Positions 7,912 through 16,890 of a DNA stretch of 64,000 bases are shown one piece after another. Under the pieces are notes generated by a model that saw only the letters and a program-made list of their open reading frames with translations, made no database searches and was not told where the DNA came from. The translations under genes were made by a program, and so were the position numbers. Numbering within the stretch: the stretch's first letter is position 1; each line of letters opens with the position of its first letter. The DNA lies in assembly GCA_020632715.1 (NCBI GenBank), contig JACKFA010000009.1, positions 248,001 through 312,000 on the forward strand, in the 5' to 3' direction. Source of the stretch: Deltaproteobacteria bacterium. Lineage in GTDB: Bacteria > Myxococcota_A > UBA9042 > PHBI01.

Positions 7912-9246
7912 TCATTCCTGGAGGATCGCCGCGAGGGCCTGGCGCTCGGCCGCGGTCCGCTTCGGCCCGGCCGGCGGCGGGAGCGGCGCCACGCGCAGGA
8001 CGCGCGGGCGCTGGTGTGGCGGGAGGCGGCCCGCGAGCCAGGCCGCGAGCGCGTCGGCGTCGAGGTCGGGCTCGGTCGGGACGGGCTCGACCCACGCCGC
8101 GAGCGCGCGCCCCCAGACCTCGCTCGGGAGGTCCACGCAGACCGCCTCGCGGACCGCCGGGTGCGCGCCGAGCGCGGCCTCCGTGAGCTCGGGGGCGACG
8201 AGCTCGCCGCCGCTCTTGAACTGGCGGTCGAGGCGGCCGGCGATCCGCACCCAGCCGTCGCCGTCGAGGTCGCCCACGTCGCGCGAGGCGAGCGCGCCGC
8301 CGACCTGGAGACCCCGCGCCTCGAGGACCCCGCCCGAGGCGGCGACGGCGACGAGCGGCAGCGCCGGCCCCGTGGCGCCGGGGCGGCGCGGCTCCGTCGG
8401 CGGGCGCGTCGCGAGCTGGGCCCCGGACTCGCTCATCCCCCACGTCGGGAGCACCGTGAGCCCGAGCGCCTCGGCCGCCGCGAGGCTCGCCTCGGACGCG
8501 GCCCCGCCGCCGACGAGCGCCCAGCGGAGCCGCGACGGGAAGGGGCGCCCGCCGCGGGCGGCGACGAGCCGGTCGAGGGTCGTCGGGACGAGCGATAGCT
8601 GGGTCACGGGCCACGCGTCGATGGCCGCCGAGGCGCGCGCGGCGTCGAAGGGGGCCGCCCACGCGACGGCCGTCCCGTAGAGGAGCGCGCGGAGGATGAC
8701 GGAGAGGCCGCCGACGTGCCACGGCGGGAGCGTCAGGAGCCAGGCGTCGTCGAGGTGGAGGCCGAGGCGGAAGGCGCTCGCGGTCGCCGCGACGAGGAGC
8801 GCCTCGGTGCCGAGCGCGACGGGCGCGGGCTCGCCGGTCGAGCCCGACGAGAAGACGACGGCGCGCTCGGCGTCGAGCGGCCAGTCGGGCGCGGGCGGCG
8901 CGGGGGCGTCGGCGTCGGAGAGCGCGCGCACAGCCGCGGTGTCGAGCCGGGCGACGGCGTCGACGCCCGCCGGGAGCCACGCGCCGGGGGCCGTGAGGAC
9001 CGGCACCGCGTCGAGCCAGAGGAGGGCCTCGAGGGCGATGAGCCAGGCGGGGTCGAGGTCGGCGGCGAGGTGCACGCGGTCCCGCGCGCGGACGCCGAGG
9101 TCGCGGGCGAGGGCGCCTGCAGCGGCGCCGGCGCGGGCGGCGAGCTCGCGGGCCGTCCAGGGCGTGGGGCGGCCGGGCTCCCAGAGCAGCGGGCGCGTCG
9201 GGACGGCGCGGCCGTGGGCCGGGAGCGGCGAGGGGATGGTCCTCAC
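7912..9246 (-). CDS. menE: o-Succinylbenzoate-CoA ligase (MenE)
   Basis: 444 residues of the ANL adenylate-forming superfamily. The P-loop-like motif is VVFSSGSTGEPAP, followed by TLPPWHVGGL, the A5-type motif TWGMSESGAQ, and the C-terminal hinge region AGRLDRQFKSGGELV with the catalytic-Lys motif GPKRTAAERQAL near the end. It converts o-succinylbenzoate to its CoA thioester in menaquinone synthesis. It is last in the minus-strand men operon. The GTG start at 9246 overlaps the menC stop (GTGA). The assignment rests on the fold plus its position among six other men genes. Confidence 0.92.
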   Translation of the reverse strand: MRTIPSPLPAHGRAVPTRPLLWEPGRPTPWTARELAARAGAAAGALARDLGVRARDRVHLAADLDPAWLIALEALLWLDAVPVLTAPGAWLPAGVDAVARLDTAAVRALSDADAPAPPAPDWPLDAERAVVFSSGSTGEPAPVALGTEALLVAATASAFRLGLHLDDAWLLTLPPWHVGGLSVILRALLYGTAVAWAAPFDAARASAAIDAWPVTQLSLVPTTLDRLVAARGGRPFPSRLRWALVGGGAASEASLAAAEALGLTVLPTWGMSESGAQLATRPPTEPRRPGATGPALPLVAVAASGGVLEARGLQVGGALASRDVGDLDGDGWVRIAGRLDRQFKSGGELVAPELTEAALGAHPAVREAVCVDLPSEVWGRALAAWVEPVPTEPDLDADALAAWLAGRLPPHQRPRVLRVAPLPPPAGPKRTAAERQALAAILQE

Positions 9247-10242
9247 GCGGGCGCCTCCGGCGCGACGCCGAGCCCGGCGGCGGCTGGGAGCGCCATGTGG
9301 CCGGCGACGACCGGCGGGTGCGGGCCCAGGGTCGGCGCGACGACGGGCCCGCGGCGCGCGCTCGAGGCGGAGGGCGCACGCGACGTGGAGGGCCGCCGCG
9401 ACGCCGACCGGCCCCTCGAGGGCGCAGGTCACGACGACCTCGGCGCCCGCGGCCTCGTAGCGGCGCGCGAGGGCGACGGTGGCGGCGAGGCCGCCGTCGA
9501 AGGCGGGCTTCAGGACGGCGACGCGGGCGGCGCCGGCCTCGGCGAGCGCGAGGCCCTCGGGAGCGCTCGCGCCGCGGTCGACCGCGAGCGGGACGCCGAG
9601 GTCGGCGAGCGCGCCCCAGGCGGCGACGTCGAGGGTCGCGGCGGGATCCTCGACGTAGGCGACGTCGAGGGGGGCGAGGGCCGCGAGCGCGGCGTGGGCG
9701 TCGGCGGCGGAGAAGGCGGCGTTCAGGTCGACGCGGAGCTCGGTCTCCCGGCCGACGGCGGAACGGATCGCGGCCGCGAGCGCGACGTCGGCGGGGCGCC
9801 AGAGCTTGAGCTTGAGCGTTCGGAAGCCGCGGGCGACCGCGGCGCGGGCGGCGTCCACGTCGTGGACGAGGGCGTTCACCGCGACGCGCGCGGTCGGGTC
9901 CGGCGCGAGGAGCGCGGCCACCGGGACGCCGTCGCGCTGCGCCGCGAGGTCGAGGAGCGCCGTCTCGACCGCGAAGGCGACCGGGCCCGGGAGCGCGCCG
10001 GACGCGACGAGGGCGAGGCCGTCAGCGCCGCCGCGGAGGGCGGCGAGCGCGGCATCGGCGAGGGGGAGGAGCGCCGCGAGCGGCGCCGAGAAGCCGGCGG
10101 CGGCCGTGAGCTCGCCGTGGCCGACGCGGCCGCCGTCGTCCTCGAGGACGACGAGCGCCCCGCCGCGGCCGTCGGGGTGAGAGAGCGCGACGAGCCGCGC
10201 GGCGCGGACGACCGGCGACACGAGCGCGGGCGTCAGAGCCAC
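9243..10242 (-). CDS. menC: o-Succinylbenzoate synthase (MenC), frameshifted near its 3' end
   Basis: Enolase-superfamily dehydratase of the menaquinone pathway. The catalytic and metal residues are visible: Lys pair in TLKLKLWRP, Asp in LRVDLNAAF, Glu in YVEDPA, Asp in AVDRG and Lys in AVLKPAFDGG. Reading continues normally to about LHVACALRLE, then passes into an Arg-rich nonsense frame. The proper C-terminus (GPVVAPTLGPHPPVVAGHMA to a TGA at 9243-9245) lies one base away. A one-base excess in a GC-alternating run near 9350-9365 explains it. It is either a true frameshift or a sequence error; the second seems more likely because the rest of the pathway is intact. The start is GTG 10242, or CTG 10236 within CTGA. 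Confidence 0.85.
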
Positions 10243-11132
10243 GCGAGCCCCGCGGCGAAGAGCAGGCTCTCGAGCGCGAGGAGCGCCGCCGTTCGCCCGA
10301 GCCACGGGTTCAGCGCGCCGCCCTCGGCGCGCGCGACGCCGCGGATCGCGAGCGCGCCGACCGGGAGCCCGGCGAAGGTGAGCCAGAGGCGCGGGTCCGA
10401 CGCGGCGAGCCCGGCGAAGATCGCGAACGCGCCGAGCACGCAGGCGGTGTACTCCGCGCGCGCGAAGCCCGCGCCGAAGCGCACGGCGAGGGTGCGCTTG
10501 CCGTTGCGCGCGTCGCCTGTGCGGTCGCGGAGGTTGTTCACGACGAGGATCCCGGTCGCGAGGAGGCCGACCGCGACGCCGGCGAGGAGCGCGTCGCCCG
10601 ACCAGCGGAGCGCCGAGACCCAGTAGGTGCCGGTGACGGCGACCACCCCGAAGAACGCGAGCACGAAGGCGTCGGCGACGCCGAGGTAGGCGAGCGGGCG
10701 CGGGCCGCCCGTGTACGACCAGCCGGCGACGAGGCTCGCGACCCCCGCGACGGCGATGGGCCAGCCGCCCCGGAGGACGAGGGCCGCGCCCGCGAGCACG
10801 GCGACGGCCGCGGCGAGGAGCGTGCCCCGGCGCAGATCGTCGACCGTGAGCCAGCCCATCTGCGCGGCGCGGCGCGGGCCGACGCGCGCGGCGTCGTCGG
10901 TGCCACGGCGGAAGTCCTCGTAGTCGTTGTGGAGGTTCGTCGCGATCTGGATGGCGCCGGCGCCGAGCGCCGCGAGGAGCACGCTCGGGAGGTCGAGGAG
11001 CCCGTCGCGCGCCGCGAGCGCCGCGCCGACGAGCACCGGCGCGAACGCCGCCGAGAGGGTCTTCGGGCGCGCGGCCAGGAGCCACGCCCGGAGGCGCGGC
11101 ACGGGCGCGGGCGCGGCCTCGACGGCGCTCAT
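10233..11132 (-). CDS. menA: 1,4-Dihydroxy-2-naphthoate polyprenyltransferase (MenA)
   Basis: 299 residues, integral membrane UbiA-superfamily prenyltransferase with about eight hydrophobic segments. The first Asp-rich metal/diphosphate motif is NLHNDYEDFRRGTD, and the second is NNLRDRTGDARNGKRTLAV; both are diagnostic for MenA. It attaches the polyprenyl tail to 1,4-dihydroxy-2-naphthoate, giving demethylmenaquinone. The start overlaps the menD stop as ATGA and its own stop overlaps the menC start region, so menD-A-C-E should be translated as a coupled series. Confidence 0.95.
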   Translation of the reverse strand: MSAVEAAPAPVPRLRAWLLAARPKTLSAAFAPVLVGAALAARDGLLDLPSVLLAALGAGAIQIATNLHNDYEDFRRGTDDAARVGPRRAAQMGWLTVDDLRRGTLLAAAVAVLAGAALVLRGGWPIAVAGVASLVAGWSYTGGPRPLAYLGVADAFVLAFFGVVAVTGTYWVSALRWSGDALLAGVAVGLLATGILVVNNLRDRTGDARNGKRTLAVRFGAGFARAEYTACVLGAFAIFAGLAASDPRLWLTFAGLPVGALAIRGVARAEGGALNPWLGRTAALLALESLLFAAGLAWL

Positions 11133-12886
11133 GGCGCCCCTCCGTCGACGCCGAGCGCGCCGCGGGCGACGTCCTTGACCGCCGCCCCGACGCGCGCCCT
11201 GACGGCGCCGCACACCGCGGGGTCGACCACCGCCTCGACGACGGTCGCGCGCTTCGCCTCCCACGCGCCGGCGAGGGCCGCGTCGAGGCCCGCGGTGTCG
11301 GTCGTCCGCGCGGCGGCGAGGCCGGCGGCGGCGGCCACCGCCCGCAGGTCGAGGGCGGAGGGCGTCAGGAAGACGTCGTCGAACTCGTCGGCGCCGCGGA
11401 CCGGCAGCGCGTCGAAGATCCGGCCCCCGCCGTTGTCGACCACGACGACGCACAGCGGGAGCCAGGCCGGCAGCGCGAGCAGGCTCCCGAGATCGTGGCG
11501 CGCGCTGACGTCGCCGAGCACGACGAGCCAGGGCTCGCCGGTCGCCCAGGCCGCGCCCCACGCGGTCGCGACCGTGCCGTCGATGCCGTTCGCCCCGCGG
11601 TTCCCGACGAGCCGCCGCCCGCCGCCGCCGGCGACGAGGGCGTCCGCGTCGCGGACGGGGAGGCTGTTGCCGAGGAGCACGCTCGCGCCGGGCCAGTTGG
11701 CGAGCGCGCGCGCGACGACGCCGCCGTCCCACGAGCCGGCCGCGACGTCCGCGCGGGCGGCCTCCGCGGCCGCGACGGCCTCGGCGACGACCCGCTCCCA
11801 GAGCGGGCCCCAGCGAGCGTCGAGCGGCCCCGCGAAGTCGGCGGGCGCGGCGCCGACGGCGGCGACGAGATCGGCGACCGGGCCGACGAGCAGCGCGCCG
11901 GCGCGGAGGCTCGGGTCGAGCCACTCGAGCGAGGGCGCGACGGTGTGGACGGTGGCGCGGCTGTCGGCGAGCCAGGCGGCGACGTGGCGCGAGGTCGGGG
12001 CGCCCCCCACGACGAGCGCGTAGTCGGGCGCGAGGAGCCGCCGCGCGGCGGCGTCGCCGAGGAGGAGATCGGTCGGGCCGACGTCGCCGCGGCCGCGGGA
12101 CGAGGCGAGGACGTCGCTGACGAGGGGCCAGCCGAGGGCGCGCGCGAGCGCCGTGACGGCGTCGCCCTGGGCGGCGGCGCGGGGGCCGACCTCGGGGCCG
12201 TGGACGATCACCGGCCGGCGGGCGCGGGCGGCGGCGTCACGCACGAGGGCGACGGCGGCCGGATCGAGGCGCGGGCGGGCGGGGACGACGCGCACGGGGT
12301 GGCGCGCGACGTCCTCGGGCGCCGGGGCGAAGAGGGGCTTCCGGAGCGGCACGTCGAGGTGGACGGGGCCGTCGGCGGCGTGCGCGAGGGCGACGGCGAG
12401 GCGGACGGCCCACGGCTCGGCGAGGCGCGGGACGTCCTGATCGAGCTCCGGCTCGACTCGGAGCTCGTCCTCGTAGACGACGTGCGCCGAGAAGAGGCCG
12501 CGCTGCTCGACGGCCTGCGGCGCGCCGACGCGGGAGAGCTCGTAGGGGCGGTCGGCCGTCAGGAGCACGAGCGGGACGCGGGCGCGGCGGGCCTCGACGA
12601 CGGCCGGGAGCCAGTGCGCGGGCGCGCTCCCGGAGGTGCAGCAGAGGACGACGGGGGCGGAGGTCTCGCGGGCGGCGCCGAGCGCCACGAAGGCGGCCGT
12701 GCGCTCGTCGACGACGACCTCGCTCCGGATGGTAGGGCTCCGCCGCAGCGCGAGGGCGAGCGGCGCGTTGCGGTAGCCCGGGGAGAGCACGGCGTGTCGG
12801 ACGCCCGCGCGCTCGAGCGCGCCCACGATGCCGGCGACGAAGCCGGCCTGGAGGGCACCGGTGTCGCTCGCGTGGCGCGCGTTCAC
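11129..12886 (-). CDS. menD: SEPHCHC synthase (MenD), thiamine-diphosphate enzyme
   Basis: 585 residues. It joins isochorismate and 2-oxoglutarate to give 2-succinyl-5-enolpyruvyl-6-hydroxy-3-cyclohexene-1-carboxylate. The N-terminal pyrimidine-binding domain has VLSPGYRNAPLALAL and the active-site Glu region VVVDERTAAFVALG, followed by CTSGSAPAHWLPAVVEA. The C-terminal thiamine-diphosphate motif is GDVSARHDLGSLL running to VDNGGGRIFDALP. The residue after SPG in the canonical SPGSRN motif is Tyr here. The GTG start at 12886 overlaps the menF stop (GTGA). Confidence 0.95.
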   Translation of the reverse strand: MNARHASDTGALQAGFVAGIVGALERAGVRHAVLSPGYRNAPLALALRRSPTIRSEVVVDERTAAFVALGAARETSAPVVLCCTSGSAPAHWLPAVVEARRARVPLVLLTADRPYELSRVGAPQAVEQRGLFSAHVVYEDELRVEPELDQDVPRLAEPWAVRLAVALAHAADGPVHLDVPLRKPLFAPAPEDVARHPVRVVPARPRLDPAAVALVRDAAARARRPVIVHGPEVGPRAAAQGDAVTALARALGWPLVSDVLASSRGRGDVGPTDLLLGDAAARRLLAPDYALVVGGAPTSRHVAAWLADSRATVHTVAPSLEWLDPSLRAGALLVGPVADLVAAVGAAPADFAGPLDARWGPLWERVVAEAVAAAEAARADVAAGSWDGGVVARALANWPGASVLLGNSLPVRDADALVAGGGGRRLVGNRGANGIDGTVATAWGAAWATGEPWLVVLGDVSARHDLGSLLALPAWLPLCVVVVDNGGGRIFDALPVRGADEFDDVFLTPSALDLRAVAAAAGLAAARTTDTAGLDAALAGAWEAKRATVVEAVVDPAVCGAVRARVGAAVKDVARGALGVDGGAP

Positions 12887-14163
12887 GGGGCCACCTCCGC
12901 GAGCGCCGAGGCCATCCGCCGGAGCTTCAAGGCGGTCTCCTCGTGCTCGCGCGCCGGGTCCGAGCCGCGGACGATCCCGGCGCCGGCGTAGAGCCAGGCG
13001 CCGTCGGGCTCGAGGAGCCCCGAGCGCAGGGCGACGACGGCGTGGCCGCGCGCCTCGGCGTCGAGGACGCCCACGACGCCGGCGTAGAGGCCGCGGTGGC
13101 GCGGCTCGGTGGCGCGGATGAAGGCGAGCGCGGCGTCGCGGGGCGCGCCGGCGATGGCGGGGCTCGGGTGGAGCTGGTCGAGCCAGGCGAAGAAGCCGCT
13201 CGGGCCGCGGAGGCGCGCGCGGACGACGGTGCGCAGGTGCGCGATGGGGCCGTAGGTGACGGGCGCGGGCCCGTCGGTCGTGATCCCGGCGGCGAGGCCG
13301 GTGGCGGCGAGCGCGATCCGGAGGCCGTGGACGACGGCGGCGTGCTCGCGGAGGTCCTTGTCGCTCGTGGCGAGCGCGGCGGCGTCGGCGGCGGGGGCGG
13401 TGCCCGCGAGGGCCTCGGTGACGACGCGGTCGCCGTCGAGGCGGAGGAGCGTCTCGGGGGTCGCGCCGAGGAGCTCGCCGACGCCCGGCCAGCCGAGGCG
13501 GAAGCGGACGAGGCCCGGGTGGGCGTCGAGGCGCGCCCAGGTGGCGCCGGGCGACGGCCGCGCGCCGGCGACGCGGACGCGGCGCGCGAGGACGACCTTG
13601 TCGAAGGCGCCGGCTTCGATGGCGTCCGTCGCGGCGGTGACCCAGTCGGCGTAGGCGGCGCGCGGCTCGACGTCGACCGCCGGCGCGGTGATGGCGCGGC
13701 CCCTGGCCGCCGGGGCGGCGCTCGGCGCGGGCGGGAGCGGCTCGCCGCGGAGGGCGTGGCGCACGAGCCACGTGCCGTCCGGGGTGCGCGCCCAGAGCCA
13801 CGCGGGGAGGAAGAAGGCGCTCCCAGGGACGCCGCGCCACTCGTCGCGGCCGGGGGCGCCGTCGAAGGTGCGGGCGCCGACCCAGACGGGGAGCGCGGGC
13901 GGCGCGGGCGCGCCAGCGCTGTCGAGGCGGCCACGGAGGCGGGCGACGTCGGCGTCGGAGGCCACGTCGAAGCCCGCGATCCGGCCGGCCGCGCGGATCG
14001 CGAGGCCCTCGGTCTCCCAGGCGAAGACGGGCTCCGGGCCGAAGTCGAGGAGCGCGGGCGGCGGCGCGTCGGCGGCGAGCCGCTCGACGACGCGGACGCA
14101 GCGCGTCGCGCGGTCGAGGGGGCGCGGCGGGATCGGGGAGCGCAGGCTGGAGACGTTACCCAT
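12883..14163 (-). CDS. menF: Isochorismate synthase (MenF)
   Basis: 426 residues, chorismate-binding (anthranilate synthase I-like) enzyme. The catalytic core spans about 165-420, with KVVLARRVRV, LGATPETLLRL, ALAGTAPA, KDLREHAAVVHGLR, LHPSPAIAGAPRDAAL and GLYAGVVGVLD, then YAGAGIVRGSDPAREHEET. It converts chorismate to isochorismate, the first committed step of menaquinone synthesis. It is the first gene of the minus-strand operon. A dyad lies directly upstream in the 39 bp gap to menH, which is a candidate control site. The AGAGGT of that gap can serve as ribosome binding site for the ATG at 14163. Confidence 0.95.
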   Translation of the reverse strand: MGNVSSLRSPIPPRPLDRATRCVRVVERLAADAPPPALLDFGPEPVFAWETEGLAIRAAGRIAGFDVASDADVARLRGRLDSAGAPAPPALPVWVGARTFDGAPGRDEWRGVPGSAFFLPAWLWARTPDGTWLVRHALRGEPLPPAPSAAPAARGRAITAPAVDVEPRAAYADWVTAATDAIEAGAFDKVVLARRVRVAGARPSPGATWARLDAHPGLVRFRLGWPGVGELLGATPETLLRLDGDRVVTEALAGTAPAADAAALATSDKDLREHAAVVHGLRIALAATGLAAGITTDGPAPVTYGPIAHLRTVVRARLRGPSGFFAWLDQLHPSPAIAGAPRDAALAFIRATEPRHRGLYAGVVGVLDAEARGHAVVALRSGLLEPDGAWLYAGAGIVRGSDPAREHEETALKLRRMASALAEVAP

Positions 14164-14167
14164 TCGT

Positions 14168-14185
14168 GTTCAATACCTCTTGAAC
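14168..14185. promoter_or_regulatory. Dyad GTTCAA-N6-TTGAAC between menF and menH
   Basis: Perfect inverted repeat with 6-base arms and a 6-base spacer (TACCTC). It lies in the only AT-richer stretch of the locus, between the divergent menF and menH starts. One arm lies a few bases from the menF ATG. Its position suits an operator controlling both halves of the pathway. Confidence 0.45.
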
Positions 14186-14202
14186 AATGTAAACATGCCG
14201 CC

Positions 14203-15009
14203 GTGGATCTTCAACGACCGAGGCCACTTACCTTGCTCCACGGCTTTTCAGGCGCGCCTGAACTGTGGGCCGAGGTGCGCGCGGCGCTCGATCCCGCGAT
14301 CCCGATCTCGGCGCCGACGCTCCCGGGCCACGGCGGGCGCCCCTTCCCCGCGGCGGACGGCGTCGCCGCGATCTGGCGGTCGTGCGCGCGCGCGGTGGCC
14401 CCGGAGACGCCCGCGATCTGGGTCGGCTACTCGCTCGGGGCGCGGATCGCGCTCGCCGCGCTCGACGCGTGCCCGGAGCGCGTCCTCGGGCTCGTGCTCA
14501 TCGGCGGGCACCCGGGGCTCCGGACCGACGCCGAGCGCGACGCCCGCGCCGCGTGGGAGGCCCCGCACGCGGCATGCCTCGGCGGGGGCGATCTCGGCGC
14601 GTTCGTCGCCGCCTGGGAGCGCGAGCCGATCTTCGCGAGCCAGGCCGCCCTCCCCGCCCGGGTGCGCGACGCCCAGCGGCGCGTCCGCGCGGCGCACGAT
14701 CCGGCGGGGCTCGCGGCCGCGTTCACGGGCCTCGCGCTCTCGGCGATGCCCGACCGGCGCGCGCTGCTCGCGGCGGCCGGAGTGCCGGTGACCCTGGTCC
14801 ACGGCGCGCTCGACGCGCGCTACGCGGCGCTCCATGCGGAGCTCGCGGCGCTCGCGCCAGTGGCCGTCCGCGCCGTCCCGGGCGCCGGCCACAACGTCCC
14901 CCTCGAGGCGCCGGCGGCGCTCGCGGCGCTCCTCACGGCGCTCGCGACGGGCCCGTGGCCGCCCGACCGCGAGGAAACCCTGCCCTCTCCCCGTTCCCAA
15001 GCGAGCTGA
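14203..15009 (+). CDS. menH: SHCHC synthase (MenH), alpha/beta hydrolase
   Basis: 268 residues of the alpha/beta-hydrolase fold. LTLLHGFSGAPELW gives the oxyanion region, GYSLGARIAL the nucleophile elbow (Ser), and ALDARY and GAGHNVPLEAP the Asp and His. With menB next and the rest of the pathway opposite, it is best read as MenH, which eliminates pyruvate from the MenD product. The start is the GTG at 14203, the only suitable start before the first beta strand. No strong Shine-Dalgarno is present. It may be annotated elsewhere simply as an alpha/beta hydrolase. Confidence 0.85.
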   Translation: MDLQRPRPLTLLHGFSGAPELWAEVRAALDPAIPISAPTLPGHGGRPFPAADGVAAIWRSCARAVAPETPAIWVGYSLGARIALAALDACPERVLGLVLIGGHPGLRTDAERDARAAWEAPHAACLGGGDLGAFVAAWEREPIFASQAALPARVRDAQRRVRAAHDPAGLAAAFTGLALSAMPDRRALLAAAGVPVTLVHGALDARYAALHAELAALAPVAVRAVPGAGHNVPLEAPAALAALLTALATGPWPPDREETLPSPRSQAS

Positions 15010-15014
15010 CCCCG

Positions 15015-15926
15015 ATGAACGAGACGACCACGCGCCCGAGCGACCTCTTCGATCCCGAGGCCTGGGAGCCGGTGCCCGGCTTCGACGCCCTCACCGACAT
15101 CACCTACCACCGCGCGCGCCGGACGGGCGCCGTGCGCGTGGCCTTCAACCGGCCGGAGGTGCGGAACGCGTTCCGGCCGCGGACGGTCGACGAGCTGTAC
15201 GCGGTGCTCGACCACGCGCGCCAGTGGAGCGACGTCGGCTGCGTGCTCCTCACGGGGAACGGGCCGTCGCCGAAGGACGGCGGCTGGGCGTTCTGTTCGG
15301 GCGGTGACCAGCGGATCCGCGGGCGCGACGGCTACCAGTACGAGCCGGGCGCCGGGGCGGACGCGGCGCGGCTCGGGCGGCTCCACATCCTCGAGGTGCA
15401 GCGGCTCATCCGCTTCATGCCGAAGGTGGTGATCGCGGTGGTGCCCGGGTGGGCGGTCGGCGGGGGGCACAGCTTGCACGTCGTGTGCGATCTGACGCTC
15501 GCGAGCCGGGAGCACGGGCGCTTCATGCAGACGGACGCGGACGTGGCGAGCTTCGACGCGGGCTATGGGTCGGCGTACCTCGCGCGGATGGTGGGGCAGA
15601 AGCGGGCGCGGGAGATCTTCTTCCTCGGGTTCGACTACTCGGCGGAGGAGGCGGCGGCGATGGGGATGGTGAACCGGGCGGTGCCGCACGCGGAGCTCGA
15701 GCGGGAGGCGCTGCGGTGGGCGGAGGCGATCGTGGCGAAGAGCCCGACCGCGCAGCGGATGCTGAAGCTCGCGTTCAACGCGGTCGACGACGGGCTCGTC
15801 GGGCAGCAGCTCTTCGCGGGGGAGGCGACGCGCCTCGCGTACGGCACGGACGAGGCGCAGGAGGGGCGCGACGCCTTCCTCGAGAAGCGGGATCCCGACT
15901 TCAAGCGCTTCCCCTGGCACTTCTGA
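15015..15926 (+). CDS. menB: 1,4-Dihydroxy-2-naphthoyl-CoA synthase (MenB)
   Basis: 303 residues of the crotonase superfamily. MenB hallmarks are FNRPEVRNAFRPRTVDELY, FCSGGDQRIRGRDGYQYE, VPGWAVGGGHSLHVVCDL, DADVASFDAGYGSAYLARMV and the typical C-terminus FLEKRDPDFKRFPWHF. It cyclises o-succinylbenzoyl-CoA. It is 5 bp downstream of menH, surely in the same transcript. No menI-type thioesterase or ubiE/menG methyltransferase occurs in the window, so those last steps must be encoded elsewhere. Confidence 0.96.
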   Translation: MNETTTRPSDLFDPEAWEPVPGFDALTDITYHRARRTGAVRVAFNRPEVRNAFRPRTVDELYAVLDHARQWSDVGCVLLTGNGPSPKDGGWAFCSGGDQRIRGRDGYQYEPGAGADAARLGRLHILEVQRLIRFMPKVVIAVVPGWAVGGGHSLHVVCDLTLASREHGRFMQTDADVASFDAGYGSAYLARMVGQKRAREIFFLGFDYSAEEAAAMGMVNRAVPHAELEREALRWAEAIVAKSPTAQRMLKLAFNAVDDGLVGQQLFAGEATRLAYGTDEAQEGRDAFLEKRDPDFKRFPWHF

Positions 15927-15943
15927 GCGGGTGGCGCCCGCCC

Positions 15944-16885
15944 TCAGCCCGCGCGGAGCGCCTTCATCGCGTCGTCGAGCGCGTCGGCGAACGGGAAGCC
16001 CTCGATCGCGTCCTGGCGCGCCTCGTCGAGCGCCGGGACCGCCCAACTCGCGTCGAGCGCCGCGAGGGCCGCCGGGGCGCGCTCGTCCTCCCGCTGGAGG
16101 GCGACCGCGAGGAGGGCCTCGGCCCACGCGCGGTCGTGCGGCGTCGCCGAGCGCACGAGATCGAGCGGGAGCGCCGCCGACGGATCGCGGAGCGCCTTCC
16201 CGAAGGCCTCCCGGAAGCCGTCCGTGCCGCCGTCGTAGACGAGGTCGAGCGCCTTCGCGTCGGCCCCGCCGCGCGCCTTCTCGAAGAGGTCGCGGAACGC
16301 GGCGCCGGCCTCGGTCGCGAGGGCCGCGAGGTCTGCGTCGAGCAGGAGCCGGAGCCGCCCGATGGGGGTCCGTGGATCGTCGTCGCCGCTCGCCGTCTTC
16401 TCGCTCGCGGCGAGCCCGGTGAGCTCGAGAAGCGCGTCCACGGCCACCGACCGCACGGTCGAGTCGCGGGCGCTCAGCGCCTCGAGGAGGCCGTCGAACG
16501 CCTCCTTCGTGCCGATCCAGCCGAGCTGCTGAACGGCGTTCACGCTGCCGTAGAGGCCGCCCTGCTTCAGCTCGGCGACGAGCTCGGGGACGAAGCGCGC
16601 GCCGTGGCCGAGGCGGGAGAGGGCCCGCATCGCCGCGCGCCGGGCGCCGTCGGGGCGCGCCACGATCCCCTCGAGCGCGTGCACGACGCGGTCGTCACCG
16701 ACCACGCCGAGCGTCTGCGCGGCGACGCCGTCACCGTCCTCGGCCCGCTCGACGAGGGCGTCGAGGGCGTCCTGGCGCTCGCTCTCCCCCAGGGCCTCGA
16801 ACGCCGCGACGTCGTAGATCTCGTCGGTCGGGCCGGCCTCGCCGAGGCTCGCCTCGAACCGACGCCACGCTGCTGAGCTCGCCAT
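15944..16885 (-). CDS. HEAT-repeat-like protein
   Basis: 313 residues, nearly all alpha-helical and rich in Ala, Leu and Asp. The first half has repeated helix pairs, for example VAAQTLGVVGDDRVVHALEG, AMRALSRLGHGARFVPELVA and STVRSVAVDALLELTG, as in HEAT/PBS-lyase scaffolds that bind partner proteins. There is no signal peptide and no catalytic motif, so it is a probable cytosolic protein. The start at 16885 (MASSAAW) is chosen because the longer reading upstream has non-coding composition and enters the palindromic element. Partner and process are unknown. Confidence 0.7.
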   Translation of the reverse strand: MASSAAWRRFEASLGEAGPTDEIYDVAAFEALGESERQDALDALVERAEDGDGVAAQTLGVVGDDRVVHALEGIVARPDGARRAAMRALSRLGHGARFVPELVAELKQGGLYGSVNAVQQLGWIGTKEAFDGLLEALSARDSTVRSVAVDALLELTGLAASEKTASGDDDPRTPIGRLRLLLDADLAALATEAGAAFRDLFEKARGGADAKALDLVYDGGTDGFREAFGKALRDPSAALPLDLVRSATPHDRAWAEALLAVALQREDERAPAALAALDASWAVPALDEARQDAIEGFPFADALDDAMKALRAG

Positions 16886-16890
16886 CGGTC

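Noticed and set aside
7912..11085. Apparent 1057-residue MenC-MenE fusion with an Arg-rich N-terminus
   Set aside because: The frame joins menE and menC only because menC is shifted near 9355; the N-terminal third is menA read out of frame. Stop and start signals for separate genes are present (GTGA at 9243-9246).
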